Notes: generated by a model from the sequence alone, not told the origin. A stretch of DNA of 64,000 nt from Leadbettera azotonutricia ZAS-9 (GCF_000214355.1 NC_015577.1:3091389-3155388); one strand, 5' to 3'. Positions 1-9,093 are shown, numbered from the stretch's first letter. Translations and numbers: made by a program.

Positions 1-1
1 T

Positions 2-1561
2 TCTTCCTATGAAGCGCGGGATAGGGCAGAAAAGACCATTGTTTATGAGGAGCTTTTCTACCTTGAAATGATAGTCGGGAAGCGGGCTATGGAAAGGCGG
101 GCTGCGCCTGCTTCGGGCAAAAGGGCAATTACAACTGGCAGCGGCTTCTCCCCTCTACAGAAACGCCTTATCGAAAGGCTGCCGTTTTCCCTCACTCCGG
201 GGCAGATCGAAACCGCAGGGGAAATAAACCGCGATATGGACGGACCCTACCCCATGGCACGCCTTCTTCAGGGCGATGTGGGATCGGGTAAGACCCTCGT
301 CTCATTTCTTGCCTGCCTCAGGGCAGTGGAAGAGGCGGAAGGGCAAAGGGGCCAGGCAGCGCTCATGGCGCCAACAGAATTACTGGCAAGGCAGCATGCG
401 GAAAACGCAGCAAAACTGTTGGAGCCTTTAGGCTTGCGCATCGCTTTCCTCACGGGGAATATAAAAGCTGCGGGGCGCGCACAGCTTCTAAAAGCCCTGG
501 CGGCAGGGGAAATAGACATTGTTGCAGGAACACATGCGCTCTTTTCGCGGGACACTATCTACAGCAATCTGCGTCTTGTGGTGATAGATGAGCAGCATCG
601 TTTCGGCGTGACCCAGCGCCAGGCTGTCATGGCAAAGGGGCAGTCTTCCCTAAAGGCTCAGGGTACTCCCGATCTTCTCATGATGAGCGCCACTCCCATA
701 CCCCGCACCCTGGCCCTGACAGTATTTGGCGACCTGGATGTATCGGTGATTCGGGACATGCCCCCGGGGCGCAAACCTATCAAGACCCATCTGGTAAAGG
801 AATCGAATGAGAACAAGGTGTACGATTTTGCAAGGAAGGAACTTGCAGCGGGACATCAGGCGTATTTTGTCTATCCCCTCATCGGCGAAGGCGAGCCGGG
901 CAGCAGGGCTGAAAACTTAAAAGATGTTACCACCATGGCAGAAAAACTGGCAAAAACCATCTTCCCCAAATACCCTGTTGCATTGATACACTCCAGGCTT
1001 GATGAAGAAGAAAAACAGAAGGCTATGGAGGCATTCCGCCGGGGAGAAGTCAAAGTGCTGGCGGCCACCAGCGTAGTGGAAGTGGGTGTGGATGTCCCCA
1101 ATGCTACCTGCATGGTCATAGAGCACGCAGAACGCTTCGGCCTTTCAGCCCTGCATCAGCTTCGGGGCAGGGTCGGCAGAGGCGAAGCCCAGTCCTACTG
1201 CATCCTAATTTATTCGGATCAGGAGATCCCGCCTGAACTTGTAGGGGTAAATCCTGAAATCTTAAGCGAGGATGAGCGCAGCAAGGAAGGGAAGCGCCTT
1301 ATGGTGATGCTTAAAAGCAGCGACGGCTTTGAAATTGCCGAAAAAGACCTCATCCTCAGGGGGCCGGGCCAGATCGCGGGCATTGAGCAGTCCGGCTACC
1401 TCGCCCTGGGCCTGGCAGATCCGGTGAGGGACGCAGACAAGCTTGCCAGGGCAAGGGCCGATGCCTTCGCCATACTGGAAAAAGATCCGGGCCTCCTTCA
1501 GCCGGAGAACCGCCGTATGGCAGCCGTACTGGAAAGAGCGCCGCCTTTCGGTTTAGTATAA
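2..1561 (+). CDS. recG: ATP-dependent DNA helicase RecG, 3' part (5' end outside window)
   Basis: The reading frame is open from the first bases of the window, so this is the C-terminal ~519 residues of RecG (about 690 in full). RecG is a superfamily 2 helicase that remodels stalled forks and Holliday junctions. Visible motifs are the family stretch YEELFYLEM just before the helicase core, Walker A GDVGSGKT (motif I), DEQHRFG (motif II), SATPIPRT (motif III) and the distal RGRVGRG box (motif VI). The C-terminal wedge-partner sequence LRGPG is also present. The first internal ATG (68) is not the true start, because conserved RecG sequence continues upstream of it. The stop lies 5 nt before the next gene. 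Confidence 0.95.
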   Translation, partial: SSYEARDRAEKTIVYEELFYLEMIVGKRAMERRAAPASGKRAITTGSGFSPLQKRLIERLPFSLTPGQIETAGEINRDMDGPYPMARLLQGDVGSGKTLVSFLACLRAVEEAEGQRGQAALMAPTELLARQHAENAAKLLEPLGLRIAFLTGNIKAAGRAQLLKALAAGEIDIVAGTHALFSRDTIYSNLRLVVIDEQHRFGVTQRQAVMAKGQSSLKAQGTPDLLMMSATPIPRTLALTVFGDLDVSVIRDMPPGRKPIKTHLVKESNENKVYDFARKELAAGHQAYFVYPLIGEGEPGSRAENLKDVTTMAEKLAKTIFPKYPVALIHSRLDEEEKQKAMEAFRRGEVKVLAATSVVEVGVDVPNATCMVIEHAERFGLSALHQLRGRVGRGEAQSYCILIYSDQEIPPELVGVNPEILSEDERSKEGKRLMVMLKSSDGFEIAEKDLILRGPGQIAGIEQSGYLALGLADPVRDADKLARARADAFAILEKDPGLLQPENRRMAAVLERAPPFGLV

Positions 1562-1566
1562 TAGCA

Positions 1567-4380
1567 ATGTTGTCCATGAGAATAAAAATAATGCTTATCA
1601 TCAGTTCCATAGTGCTGGTGATCACCGCCTCCAGCCTGGTGTTAAGCCTCTCATTCAGCCAGGGCCGTTTCTGGGAAACAGTGCGCAACGATTTAACCGT
1701 AAGCGCCGAATTGGCTTCCCGCATGGTTTCGCGCGAACTGGAAGTCCTTAAACGGGATGTGCAGATTATAGGAACCCAACTGGCATTCACCGGGGAAGCC
1801 GAGACAACCGAAAGGCTGCGTTACCACACAAGCCATGGCCCATACCTCTCCCTGGCGGTCTTTGATTCCCAGGGCTGGGTGGATTTCTACGGCAGGGCAG
1901 CCCCGTCGAATTCGTATCTCGAAAACGAGTATATGAAGCGCGCCTTCTCAGGCGAAACCTGCATCTCCCCTCCCGAATGGGAAAGCGGGGGCGATCTGGT
2001 ATTGAGAATTTGGGCGCCCCTTGAAGGCAACAGGGTCCTCGTCGCCACCATGGACGGGCTGAGCATAAGCCGCATGGTTTCTGATATCAGGATATGGGAA
2101 ACAGGCAATATCTTCATTGTAGACCGCGAAGGCTATGTCATTGCCAACATGAGGGAGAATTGGGTAACCGAAAAGTATAACTATATACACATGGGGGAAA
2201 TTGACGACAAATACCGCACACCAAAGGAAATGGTGTCCCGCATGATCAAGGGCGAAACAGGGATAGCCTATTTTGACATTGCGGACATTGATCGCATCGC
2301 ATCATTCATACCTGTCAGTGACACTGACGGCTGGTCGCTGGGAGTGGTAGTACCCATTGCCGAAACCCCTGTGTCTCAAATACGCCAGGTGCTGCTCAGC
2401 TCGTCTTTTGTATTCCTGAGCTTTGGCATTATTGCCGCTTTTTTTGCTGCCAACAGTATTGCGATTCCTTATAAAAAAGCCGCGGATGCCAACGAAGCAA
2501 AGAGCCGTTTCCTGGCAAACATGAGCCACGAAATGAGGACGCCCCTCAACGCCATCATAGGCCTTTCGGAACTGGAGCTGGGCGATGGCGATCTGTCAGG
2601 CGAAATTTACGACAACACAGAAAAGATCTACAATTCGGGCATTACCCTTCTTGGCATTATCAATGATCTCCTGGATATTTCCAAAATTGAATCCGGCAAA
2701 TTTGAACTTGTCCCTGTGGAATACGATATTCCCAGCCTTATCAATGATACGGTGAATCTCAATATAGTGCGCATAGGCAGCAAACCTATCAAGTTCCGCC
2801 TTCATGTGGAAGAAAACATACCCGCAAAATTCTTGGGCGACGAGCTCCGCATCAAACAGGTTTTCAACAATCTCCTCTCCAATGCGTTTAAATACACCAG
2901 GGAGGGGTCCGTGGACTGGTATCTTTCCGCACAAAGGGAAGGAGACAAGGTTTGGCTTCAAAGCAGGATCCAGGACACGGGGATCGGCATTAAAGGAGAA
3001 GACCTTCCCAAGCTCTTCTCCGAGTATGGCCAGGTTGACACTAAAAGCAACCGCAAAATAGAAGGCACAGGTCTAGGCTTAGCCATAAGCAGAGGCATGG
3101 CCCGGCTTATGGGTGGCGACATCACGGTGGAAAGCGAATATGGAAAAGGTTCGGTCTTTACGCTGAGGATACTTCAGGAACCCATAGGCACTGAAACAAT
3201 AGGAAAAAATACTGCGGAAAATTTAAACCTCTTTAACTATACCCTGCAGCGCAGAACCAGGAATCAGAAACTCATCAGGGCCTGGATTCCCTATGCATCA
3301 GTACTGGTAGTGGACGATGTAGCTATCAATCTTGATGTTGCCAGGGGTATGCTCAAGCCTTACGGTATGACCGTAGACTGCGTTGCGTCCGGGCCTGCAG
3401 CCATAGAGCGCATACGCGGAGGGAAACCAAAGTACAACGCCGTTTTTATGGATCATATGATGCCCGGCATGGATGGTATTGAAGCAACACGTATTATCAG
3501 GAAAGAAATTAACACCGATTATGCGAAGAATATCCCTGTTATAGCCCTGACCGCGGACGCCATCATTGGCAATGACAAGCTTTTTTTAAGCAAAGGTTTC
3601 CAGGCCTTTCTTACCAAACCTATTGATATAATGCAGCTGGACTCAGTAATAACCCATTGGGTGCGGAACAAGGATCTTGAAAAAGAGCTTAAAGAAAAAT
3701 CGCCTGAGCTGTTTGTCGGGAAGCCAAACCCCGATAATACCAGGTTCCAGGAAAAAAGGGACAGCAATACTGCGCTTCCAAATTCTGAAAGGTATGCATC
3801 GCTTATAGAAGCGTCAAAAAGCATTAGCGGTTTTGATATCACCATGGGCCTTGAGCTTGTGGATAACGATATTGAATCATGGCTTGAAGTGATGCACAGT
3901 TTTATTGTCCATACACCTGCACTGCTGGATTCCATACGCAGTATAGAAAAACTGACTGAATACACCATAACGGTTCATGGCATTAAAGGTTCATGCTATA
4001 GCCTTGGAGCCCAGACAGTAGGGAAGAAAGCCGAAGATCTTGAACACAAGAGCCGCGCGGGGGATATGGAATTTGTCAGAAATAATAATTCAGATTTTAT
4101 AGCCCAGGCAGAAAAACTCGTGGACGATTTCAGGGCTCTCGTAAAAACAGCAGAAAAAGAAAGCGACAAAGCCCTTAAGTCTGCCCCTGACAAGGATCTC
4201 TTGGCAAAAATTCTTGATGCTGCTGCAGGTTATGATATGGAAGGCCTTGAGGAATTCATTGGGAAGCTTGAGCAGTACCGTTATGAAAAGGATGACGATC
4301 TTGTGCCCTGGCTTAGAGAACAGGGTAACCGCTCCGAATTCCTTGCCATACAGGAACGATTGGCAAAGATGCTTAAATAG
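1567..4380 (+). CDS. Hybrid sensor histidine kinase (Cache-type sensor, HisKA, HATPase, REC, Hpt)
   Basis: A 937-residue membrane kinase of the unorthodox phosphorelay type. Residues ~6-29 and ~276-299 are membrane helices flanking a ~245-residue extracytoplasmic region that resembles a dCache sensor. Next comes the HisKA helix with phospho-acceptor His321 (MSHEMRTPLNA), the N box (FNNLLSNAFKYT), and G boxes DTGIGI and EGTGLGLA. A receiver domain follows with the acidic pair D583/D584 and phospho-acceptor Asp629 (FMDHMMPGMDG). A C-terminal Hpt domain carries His804 (TVHGIKGSC). The start could be 1567 or the ATG at 1576. Neither has a clear Shine-Dalgarno site, but a TATAAT overlaps the end of recG at 1557-1562. 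The next gene encodes a receiver/HD-GYP protein, its probable output partner. The sensed ligand is unknown. Confidence 0.92.
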   Translation: MLSMRIKIMLIISSIVLVITASSLVLSLSFSQGRFWETVRNDLTVSAELASRMVSRELEVLKRDVQIIGTQLAFTGEAETTERLRYHTSHGPYLSLAVFDSQGWVDFYGRAAPSNSYLENEYMKRAFSGETCISPPEWESGGDLVLRIWAPLEGNRVLVATMDGLSISRMVSDIRIWETGNIFIVDREGYVIANMRENWVTEKYNYIHMGEIDDKYRTPKEMVSRMIKGETGIAYFDIADIDRIASFIPVSDTDGWSLGVVVPIAETPVSQIRQVLLSSSFVFLSFGIIAAFFAANSIAIPYKKAADANEAKSRFLANMSHEMRTPLNAIIGLSELELGDGDLSGEIYDNTEKIYNSGITLLGIINDLLDISKIESGKFELVPVEYDIPSLINDTVNLNIVRIGSKPIKFRLHVEENIPAKFLGDELRIKQVFNNLLSNAFKYTREGSVDWYLSAQREGDKVWLQSRIQDTGIGIKGEDLPKLFSEYGQVDTKSNRKIEGTGLGLAISRGMARLMGGDITVESEYGKGSVFTLRILQEPIGTETIGKNTAENLNLFNYTLQRRTRNQKLIRAWIPYASVLVVDDVAINLDVARGMLKPYGMTVDCVASGPAAIERIRGGKPKYNAVFMDHMMPGMDGIEATRIIRKEINTDYAKNIPVIALTADAIIGNDKLFLSKGFQAFLTKPIDIMQLDSVITHWVRNKDLEKELKEKSPELFVGKPNPDNTRFQEKRDSNTALPNSERYASLIEASKSISGFDITMGLELVDNDIESWLEVMHSFIVHTPALLDSIRSIEKLTEYTITVHGIKGSCYSLGAQTVGKKAEDLEHKSRAGDMEFVRNNNSDFIAQAEKLVDDFRALVKTAEKESDKALKSAPDKDLLAKILDAAAGYDMEGLEEFIGKLEQYRYEKDDDLVPWLREQGNRSEFLAIQERLAKMLK

Positions 4381-4402
4381 GATACACAGGAAGGGGGATT
4401 TT

Positions 4403-5488
4403 ATGGGAAACGAACGGCAGATAATAATGCTGGTAGACGACAACATGGCAAGCCTCACCATGGGGAAAAACATCCTTAAGGACAAGTACAATGTTTTTCC
4501 CATTCCGTCGGGCGAAAAACTTTTTGAGGTTTTGCAAAAGGTCACCCCTGACCTCATACTCCTCGATATTGCAATGCCTGATATGGACGGCTATGAGGTC
4601 ATTAAAAAGCTCAAAGCCGATAGAAAAACCCAGGACATACCGGTAGTGTTCCTGACCTCCCGGGACGATCCGGGCAACGAGCTGGAAGGCCTCTCCCTTG
4701 GGGCTATAGACTATGTGTCCAAGCCCTTTTCCCCTGCCCTCCTTGCCCAGCGTATCGACAACCATCTCCTCCTTTCGTCCCAGAAAAAGGAACTTAAAAA
4801 ATACAACGACAACCTCAAGGAAATGGTCCTGGAACAGACCCAACAGATTGAAGATCTTCAGAATGCAGTGATGAGCACTGTGGCCGAAGTGGTTGAATTC
4901 CGGGATGACATCATTGGGGGCCATATCGAAAGAGTGCAAAGCTATCTCAAATTCATGCTTGATCAAATTATCGAAGAGGAAAAATACCCCAAAGAGATGG
5001 CCGAGTGGGATCTGGATTTTCTTATCCCCTCCGCCCAGCTCCATGATGTGGGAAAAATTCTGGTAAGCGAAAAAATACTCAGCAAACCCGGGAAGCTCAC
5101 TCCTGAAGAATTCGAGGAGATAAAAAAACACACCAGCTACGGCATAAAGGTCATTGATCGTATTTCCGGCATAACCCGGGAGCATGCCTTCCTGGATCAC
5201 GCCAAGATCATTGCAGGAGCCCACCATGAACGCTGGGATGGCAAGGGCTATCCCAATGGCCTGGCAGGAGAAAACATCCCCCTTCAGGGTCGCCTCATGG
5301 CTATAGCGGATGTGTACGATGCCCTCATTGCGGTACGGCCCTACAAACAGCCGGTGAGCACTGCGGAAGCGGCGAAGATTATCACCGAGGGGAAGGGAAC
5401 CCAATTTGATCCGGTACTGGTGGATATCTTCCAGACTGTTGCGTCTAAATTCGCCAAAATCGCGGAACGGGAAAGCCCCTTAATATGA
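4403..5488 (+). CDS. Response regulator with HD-GYP domain (cyclic-di-GMP phosphodiesterase type)
   Basis: A 361-residue two-domain regulator. The N-terminal receiver has phospho-acceptor Asp55 (LLDIAMPDMDG). After a short coiled linker (~120-150) comes an HD-GYP domain with the HD pair His214/Asp215 (QLHDVGK), the HHE triad at 274-276 and GYP at 282-284. HD-GYP proteins hydrolyse cyclic-di-GMP, usually to GMP. I chose the ATG at 4403, preceded by GGAAGGGGG, over an upstream in-frame ATG at 4214, because sequence before 4403 lies inside the kinase gene and is not receiver-like. It starts 22 nt after the hybrid kinase, so the two form an operon and probably a phosphorelay ending in c-di-GMP turnover. 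Its stop overlaps the metN start (ATGA). Confidence 0.93.
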   Translation: MGNERQIIMLVDDNMASLTMGKNILKDKYNVFPIPSGEKLFEVLQKVTPDLILLDIAMPDMDGYEVIKKLKADRKTQDIPVVFLTSRDDPGNELEGLSLGAIDYVSKPFSPALLAQRIDNHLLLSSQKKELKKYNDNLKEMVLEQTQQIEDLQNAVMSTVAEVVEFRDDIIGGHIERVQSYLKFMLDQIIEEEKYPKEMAEWDLDFLIPSAQLHDVGKILVSEKILSKPGKLTPEEFEEIKKHTSYGIKVIDRISGITREHAFLDHAKIIAGAHHERWDGKGYPNGLAGENIPLQGRLMAIADVYDALIAVRPYKQPVSTAEAAKIITEGKGTQFDPVLVDIFQTVASKFAKIAERESPLI

Positions 5489-6204
5489 TTGAACTGAAAA
5501 ATATTTCCAAGAGCTACGGGGCCGTCCATGCGGTCCGCAAGGTGGATCTGTCCGTTCCTCCCGGCTCCATCTATGGAATCATAGGGAAAAGCGGGGCCGG
5601 GAAATCCACCCTCTTGAGGGTCATGAGCCTCCTGGAAGCCCCGGACGGAGGCGAAGTGTATTACCGCCAGGAAAGAGTGGATATACTCACAGGCAAGGCC
5701 CTTCTGGAACGCCGCCGCAAAATGGGCATGATCTTCCAGAATTTCAACCTCCTTTCTTCGCGGGACGCTGCGGGGAATATCGCCTATCCCCTTGAGATTG
5801 GAGGGCTCCACAAGAAGCAAATTGAAAAACGGGTGGACGAACTTTTGGAAATGGTGAACATCACCGACAAGCGCCATGCCCGGCTCAGGGAACTTTCGGG
5901 CGGGCAGAAACAGCGGGTAGCCATTGCCCGTGCTTTAGCCGTGAACCCCGAGGTGCTTTTCTGCGACGAGGCAACCAGCGCCCTTGATCCCCAGACCACA
6001 AGGTCGATACTCACCCTGATACGGGAACTCCACGACAGCCTCAAAATAACAGTGGTACTCATCACCCACCAGATGTCGGTGATACAGTCCGTGTGCAGCG
6101 AAGTGGCGGTCCTGGACGAAGGCATCATCGCCGAAGAGGGGGTTGTGGACGCAGTCTTCAAAGCGCCCAAAACCGAGGCCGCAAAGGAACTCATCTATGC
6201 CTGA
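5485..6204 (+). CDS. metN: Methionine ABC transporter ATP-binding protein MetN
   Basis: The ATPase subunit of a D/L-methionine importer. Walker A is at residues 34-41 (GKSGAGKS), the ABC signature at 137-144 (LSGGQKQR), and Walker B plus D-loop are in LFCDEATSALD. At 239 residues it ends right after the nucleotide-binding domain. Typical MetN (~340 residues) has an extra C-terminal NIL domain that binds methionine and inhibits transport, and that domain is absent here. The start overlaps the stop of the HD-GYP gene (ATGA), and metI begins 8 nt before this gene's stop, so the genes are translationally coupled. Substrate assignment rests mainly on the metN-metI-metQ order. Confidence 0.9.
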   Translation: MIELKNISKSYGAVHAVRKVDLSVPPGSIYGIIGKSGAGKSTLLRVMSLLEAPDGGEVYYRQERVDILTGKALLERRRKMGMIFQNFNLLSSRDAAGNIAYPLEIGGLHKKQIEKRVDELLEMVNITDKRHARLRELSGGQKQRVAIARALAVNPEVLFCDEATSALDPQTTRSILTLIRELHDSLKITVVLITHQMSVIQSVCSEVAVLDEGIIAEEGVVDAVFKAPKTEAAKELIYA

Positions 6205-6862
6205 AAAATTCATGGCGGTCCTGGTGCTGCTCCCTGCCTCAACCCTGGAAACCCTCTATATGACTTTGGTTTCTACCTTGCTCGCCTGCGTTCTGGGTTT
6301 CCCTCTGGGAGCCTTCCTCTACAGCGCCTCCCCCGCAGGGCTCCATTCCCGGCCCATCATCTACAACGCCCTCTCAAGGGTGGTGAACATTTTGCGCTCC
6401 CTTCCCTTCATTATATTGATGATACTTCTCATACCTCTTTCGCGCTTCATCATAGGAACGAGCATTGGGCCTACGGCGGTGATCATTCCCCTTTCCATTG
6501 CAGCAGCCCCCTTTGTGGCCCGCATTTCCGAGTCCGCCCTGTCCGAGGTGGATAACGGGGTCATCACCGCAGCAAAGGCCATGGGCTCATCCAACATGCA
6601 GATCATACGCAAAGTGCTGATACCCGAAGCCCTGCCGGCCCTGGTCTCAGGCCTTGCCCTAACCATCATCAACCTCATCGGGTATTCGGCAATGGCAGGA
6701 GCCATAGGCGGAGGGGGTCTTGGGAGCCTTGCCATCAACTACGGGTATTACCGCTTCAGAATGGAAGTAACGATTGCGGCGGTTATCATCATATTGATCA
6801 TTGTGGAACTGGTTCAGTTTGTGGGTACCGCGATAAGCCGCAGACTGCTTTCCAAACGGTGA
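6197..6862 (+). CDS. metI: Methionine ABC transporter permease MetI
   Basis: A 221-residue integral membrane permease with about five hydrophobic helices, the usual MetI size. The EAA-type coupling loop is visible as AKAMGSSNMQIIRKVLIPEALP. The C-terminal part contains the family-typical NLIGYSAMAGAIGGGGLG. The ATG at 6197 overlaps the metN stop. An upstream in-frame ATG (6143) lies deep in metN and gives a non-permease leader, so it is rejected. The permease forms the channel that receives methionine from MetQ and is driven by MetN. Confidence 0.93.
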   Translation: MPEKFMAVLVLLPASTLETLYMTLVSTLLACVLGFPLGAFLYSASPAGLHSRPIIYNALSRVVNILRSLPFIILMILLIPLSRFIIGTSIGPTAVIIPLSIAAAPFVARISESALSEVDNGVITAAKAMGSSNMQIIRKVLIPEALPALVSGLALTIINLIGYSAMAGAIGGGGLGSLAINYGYYRFRMEVTIAAVIIILIIVELVQFVGTAISRRLLSKR

Positions 6863-6884
6863 TTTCAAAAAACTGGAAAACGGC

Positions 6885-6911
6885 TTGACAAATTTTCCCA
6901 TATTATATAAA
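6885..6911 (+). promoter_or_regulatory. Candidate sigma70 promoter for metQ
   Basis: A TTGACA at 6885-6890 is followed after 15 nt by TATAAA at 6906-6911, about 50 nt before the metQ ATG. The spacing is a little short but both hexamers are good. It would let the binding protein be transcribed more strongly than the metN-metI pair. I see no SAM riboswitch in the ~100 nt gap. Confidence 0.5.
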
Positions 6912-6961
6912 TTCTAGGTAAATACTAGGCATTAGTATTACATCATTTTTGGAGGATTAGA

Positions 6962-7756
6962 ATGAAAAAGCTTGTACTGTTTTCTCTTATCGCGCTTCTG
7001 GCAGTGTCAGGGGCATTTGCAAAAGGCGGCGGGGACAAATCGGGGACCCTCACTGTGGGGGCCACGCCGGTTCCCCATGCGGAACTTCTCAACCTGGTCA
7101 AGGCCGATCTTGCCAGCCAGGGCATCACCCTGGTAGTGCGGGAATTCAACGACTATGTGCAGCCCAACGAGGCTCTCATAGCGGGCGATTTGGACGCCAA
7201 CTTCTTCCAGCACATCCCCTACCTCGAGTCCAATGACAACTGGAAAGCCAAGCTGTCTTCGGCTTTCGGCGTCCATGTGGAACCCCTGGGTCTCTATTCC
7301 CAGAAATACAAAACCGTGAACGATCTCCCCAACGGGGCCAGCATTGCCATTCCCAACGATCCCACCAACGGCGGAAGGGCCCTGCTCCTGCTGCAGGCAA
7401 AGGGCCTTATCACCCTCAAAGCCAACGCCGGCCTCACCGCAACCCCCCAGGACGTTTCGGGCAACCCCAAAAACTACCGCTTCACCGAGCTTGAAGCTGC
7501 CCAGCTTCCCCGCGCCCTGGGCGATGTGGACGCTGCGATTATCAACGGCAACTATGCCCTGGAAGCCGGCCTCAATCCTGTGCGGGACTCCCTCATCATC
7601 GAAGGGGCTGATTCACCCTATGTGAATATCGTGACAGTCCAGAAGGGCAAGGAAAAAGACGCCCGCATTGTGGCTCTGGAAAAAGCCCTCAAATCCCAGA
7701 AGGTAAAGGATTACATCCAGGCCACCTATGACGGCGGAGTGGTAGCGGTTTTTTAA
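6962..7756 (+). CDS. metQ: Methionine-binding protein MetQ (NlpA family)
   Basis: A 264-residue periplasmic substrate-binding protein of the NlpA/MetQ family. It has a signal peptide with a Lys-Lys start, a hydrophobic core to ~17 and an AFA-type cleavage site near residue 20. There is no lipobox cysteine, unlike many MetQ lipoproteins. Family sequence is clear: VGATPVPHAELL near the mature N-terminus, the NDYVQPNEAL motif, DANFFQHIPYL, and SIAIPNDPTNGGRALLLLQ. A strong Shine-Dalgarno (GGAGG) precedes the ATG. It lies 99 nt after metI and probably has its own promoter; a terminator hairpin follows. Confidence 0.94.
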   Translation: MKKLVLFSLIALLAVSGAFAKGGGDKSGTLTVGATPVPHAELLNLVKADLASQGITLVVREFNDYVQPNEALIAGDLDANFFQHIPYLESNDNWKAKLSSAFGVHVEPLGLYSQKYKTVNDLPNGASIAIPNDPTNGGRALLLLQAKGLITLKANAGLTATPQDVSGNPKNYRFTELEAAQLPRALGDVDAAIINGNYALEAGLNPVRDSLIIEGADSPYVNIVTVQKGKEKDARIVALEKALKSQKVKDYIQATYDGGVVAVF

Positions 7757-7808
7757 GCTGGTTCGATAAGTGCTGTCAAAACAGCGCTACTAAAAGCTTC
7801 TAACACAA

Positions 7809-7844
7809 GGGGCTGTCCGGGATTTCCGGGCAGCCCCATTTTTT
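7809..7844 (+). terminator. Intrinsic terminator after metQ
   Basis: GGGGCTG at 7809-7815 pairs with CAGCCCC at 7831-7837. The inner TCCGGGATTTCCGGG part adds stem pairs, and ATTTTTT follows at 7838-7844. The U tract lies on the + strand, so it serves the met operon. The TTA complement of the stop codon of the small leftward gene sits at its edge. Confidence 0.85.
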
Positions 7845-7962
7845 AGTCGGGCAGATTCGAGCCGGAGGACTTCTTCTTGTTTTTCTTCTCCTCACGCTTC
7901 TCTTTCAGGGTCTTCTGCGGAGCCTTCTTTGACTCCTTTTTATGCAGCACATGCTCAGCCAT
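7843..7962 (-). CDS. 39-residue lysine-rich protein of unknown function
   Basis: A short gene on the minus strand: ATG at 7962, TAA at 7845-7843. An excellent Shine-Dalgarno (AAGGGAGG) lies 6 nt before the ATG, the main reason to call it. The product starts MAEHVLHKKESKK and is highly charged, with about 14 lysines, several in KEKREEKKNKKK-like runs, and no membrane segment. It is likely to bind nucleic acid or act as a short unstructured basic protein, but this is inference from composition. It lies between the metQ terminator and a divergent DRTGG gene, apparently as a single-gene unit. Confidence 0.7.
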   Translation of the reverse strand: MAEHVLHKKESKKAPQKTLKEKREEKKNKKKSSGSNLPD

Positions 7963-8095
7963 GATAAACCTCCCTTGGTCATTTTCCCCAAGCATAGCAT
8001 ATTATTACGGTTCGGAAAAGCGGGTTTCCCCTAATCCTGGCTTATTGAATAAAAAAGCTTTCTGTGATAAACTTATAACAGAATGGGGGTCAAGA

Positions 8096-8452
8096 ATGAC
8101 CGTAGCTGAAGCGGTAAAGGTACTGGATGGACAATTTTTTTCCGGCGAAAACAAGGCGGAACTCGAAATCGCCTCTGCCTGCGGCGCCGATCTCATGAGC
8201 GATGTAATGGCTTTCGTCAAAGACAGGGTTCTGCTCTTGACCGGCCTTGTAAACCCCCAGGTTATCAGAACTGCGGAACTCTTGGACATCCACGCTATAA
8301 TCTTTGTTAGGGGCAAAAGCCCCAGCCGCGACATGATCGAAATGGCTGAAGAATCGGACATCATCCTTGGCGCCACCAAGCTCCCCATGTTCCTCGCCTG
8401 TGGCAAACTCTACGAAGCAGGACTCAAGGCCGGCGGTACCCGCAAAATATAA
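8096..8452 (+). CDS. Stand-alone DRTGG-domain protein
   Basis: A 118-residue soluble protein. The central stretch VLLLTGLVNPQVIRTAEL followed by AIIFVRGKSPS and MAEESDIILGATKLPMF fits the DRTGG domain, a ~100-residue module also found in phosphotransacetylases and CBS proteins and of unclear role, possibly ligand sensing. The ATG at 8096 is used because GGGGGT lies 6 nt upstream. An upstream in-frame extension runs through the promoter and the opposite small gene and is not credible. The cyclo-ligase gene begins just after its stop, so the two are probably cotranscribed. Confidence 0.75.
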   Translation: MTVAEAVKVLDGQFFSGENKAELEIASACGADLMSDVMAFVKDRVLLLTGLVNPQVIRTAELLDIHAIIFVRGKSPSRDMIEMAEESDIILGATKLPMFLACGKLYEAGLKAGGTRKI

Positions 8453-8453
8453 G

Positions 8454-9041
8454 GTGGACAAGCAGAGGCTGCGCAGGGAGATTAAAGAGAGATTAAAGCT
8501 TCTGCCCCTTGCTTCTTTTCATGACGAAGGACTGAATGCCGCCGCTGTTTTGCAAAATCAATCCCTTTTTGAACAATACTCGACAGTGCTTATTTTCCTC
8601 TCCACGAATAACGAGGTTGATACTTTGCCTCTGATTAAAGCCGCTTTGGCTGAGGGCAAGAAAGTGTTTGCCCCCAGGGTGGAGGGAGAGAAAATTCAAT
8701 TTTACCGGATTTTGTCCACAGACGGCCCCTGGCAGGGAGGACCTTTCGGCATTAGGGAGCCTGTGCCGGGTAAAGGCGGGGAGACGGGTAGGCCATTGCA
8801 GGCTGTGGATTTTCCTGCACTGGTTATTGTGCCGGGGCTTGCTTTTACAAGGCAGGGGAAGAGGCTGGGGTACGGAGGTGGGTATTACGATAAGTTTTTT
8901 GCCCACCTGGATGAAGCCGGACTCCCTTTCACCAGCCTGGGGTTCTGCATGGCGGAACAGGTGATTGAGGACCTGCCCACAGAGACCTGGGACAGGGAGA
9001 TGGACGGGGTTCTGACGGGGCGAGGTTTGGCGACATTATAG
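8454..9041 (+). CDS. 5-formyltetrahydrofolate cyclo-ligase
   Basis: A 195-residue enzyme that converts 5-formyl-THF to 5,10-methenyl-THF with ATP, returning stored folate to the active pool. The family signature is present as PGLAFTRQGKRLGYGGGYYD near residues 133-152. An N-terminal KQRLRREIKERL helix and a YSTVLIFLSTNNEVDT strand are also typical. I prefer the GTG at 8454, immediately after the DRTGG stop, because it gives the normal family length. An ATG at 8367 would overlap the previous gene by 86 nt and add residues not seen in the family. Confidence 0.9.
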   Translation: MDKQRLRREIKERLKLLPLASFHDEGLNAAAVLQNQSLFEQYSTVLIFLSTNNEVDTLPLIKAALAEGKKVFAPRVEGEKIQFYRILSTDGPWQGGPFGIREPVPGKGGETGRPLQAVDFPALVIVPGLAFTRQGKRLGYGGGYYDKFFAHLDEAGLPFTSLGFCMAEQVIEDLPTETWDREMDGVLTGRGLATL

Positions 9042-9093
9042 TTTTATCCAAAATATAGGATATTAACTGAATGTTTTTGCTTTCATTCAAAAA

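Noticed and set aside
4373-5404. A long minus-strand frame (343 codons) opposite the HD-GYP gene
   Set aside because: It mirrors the codon pattern of a clear two-domain regulator on the other strand, has no recognisable motif and no ribosome site.
6863-6961. Possible SAM riboswitch before metQ
   Set aside because: The gap is short and shows a promoter and ribosome site but none of the conserved SAM-I stems.
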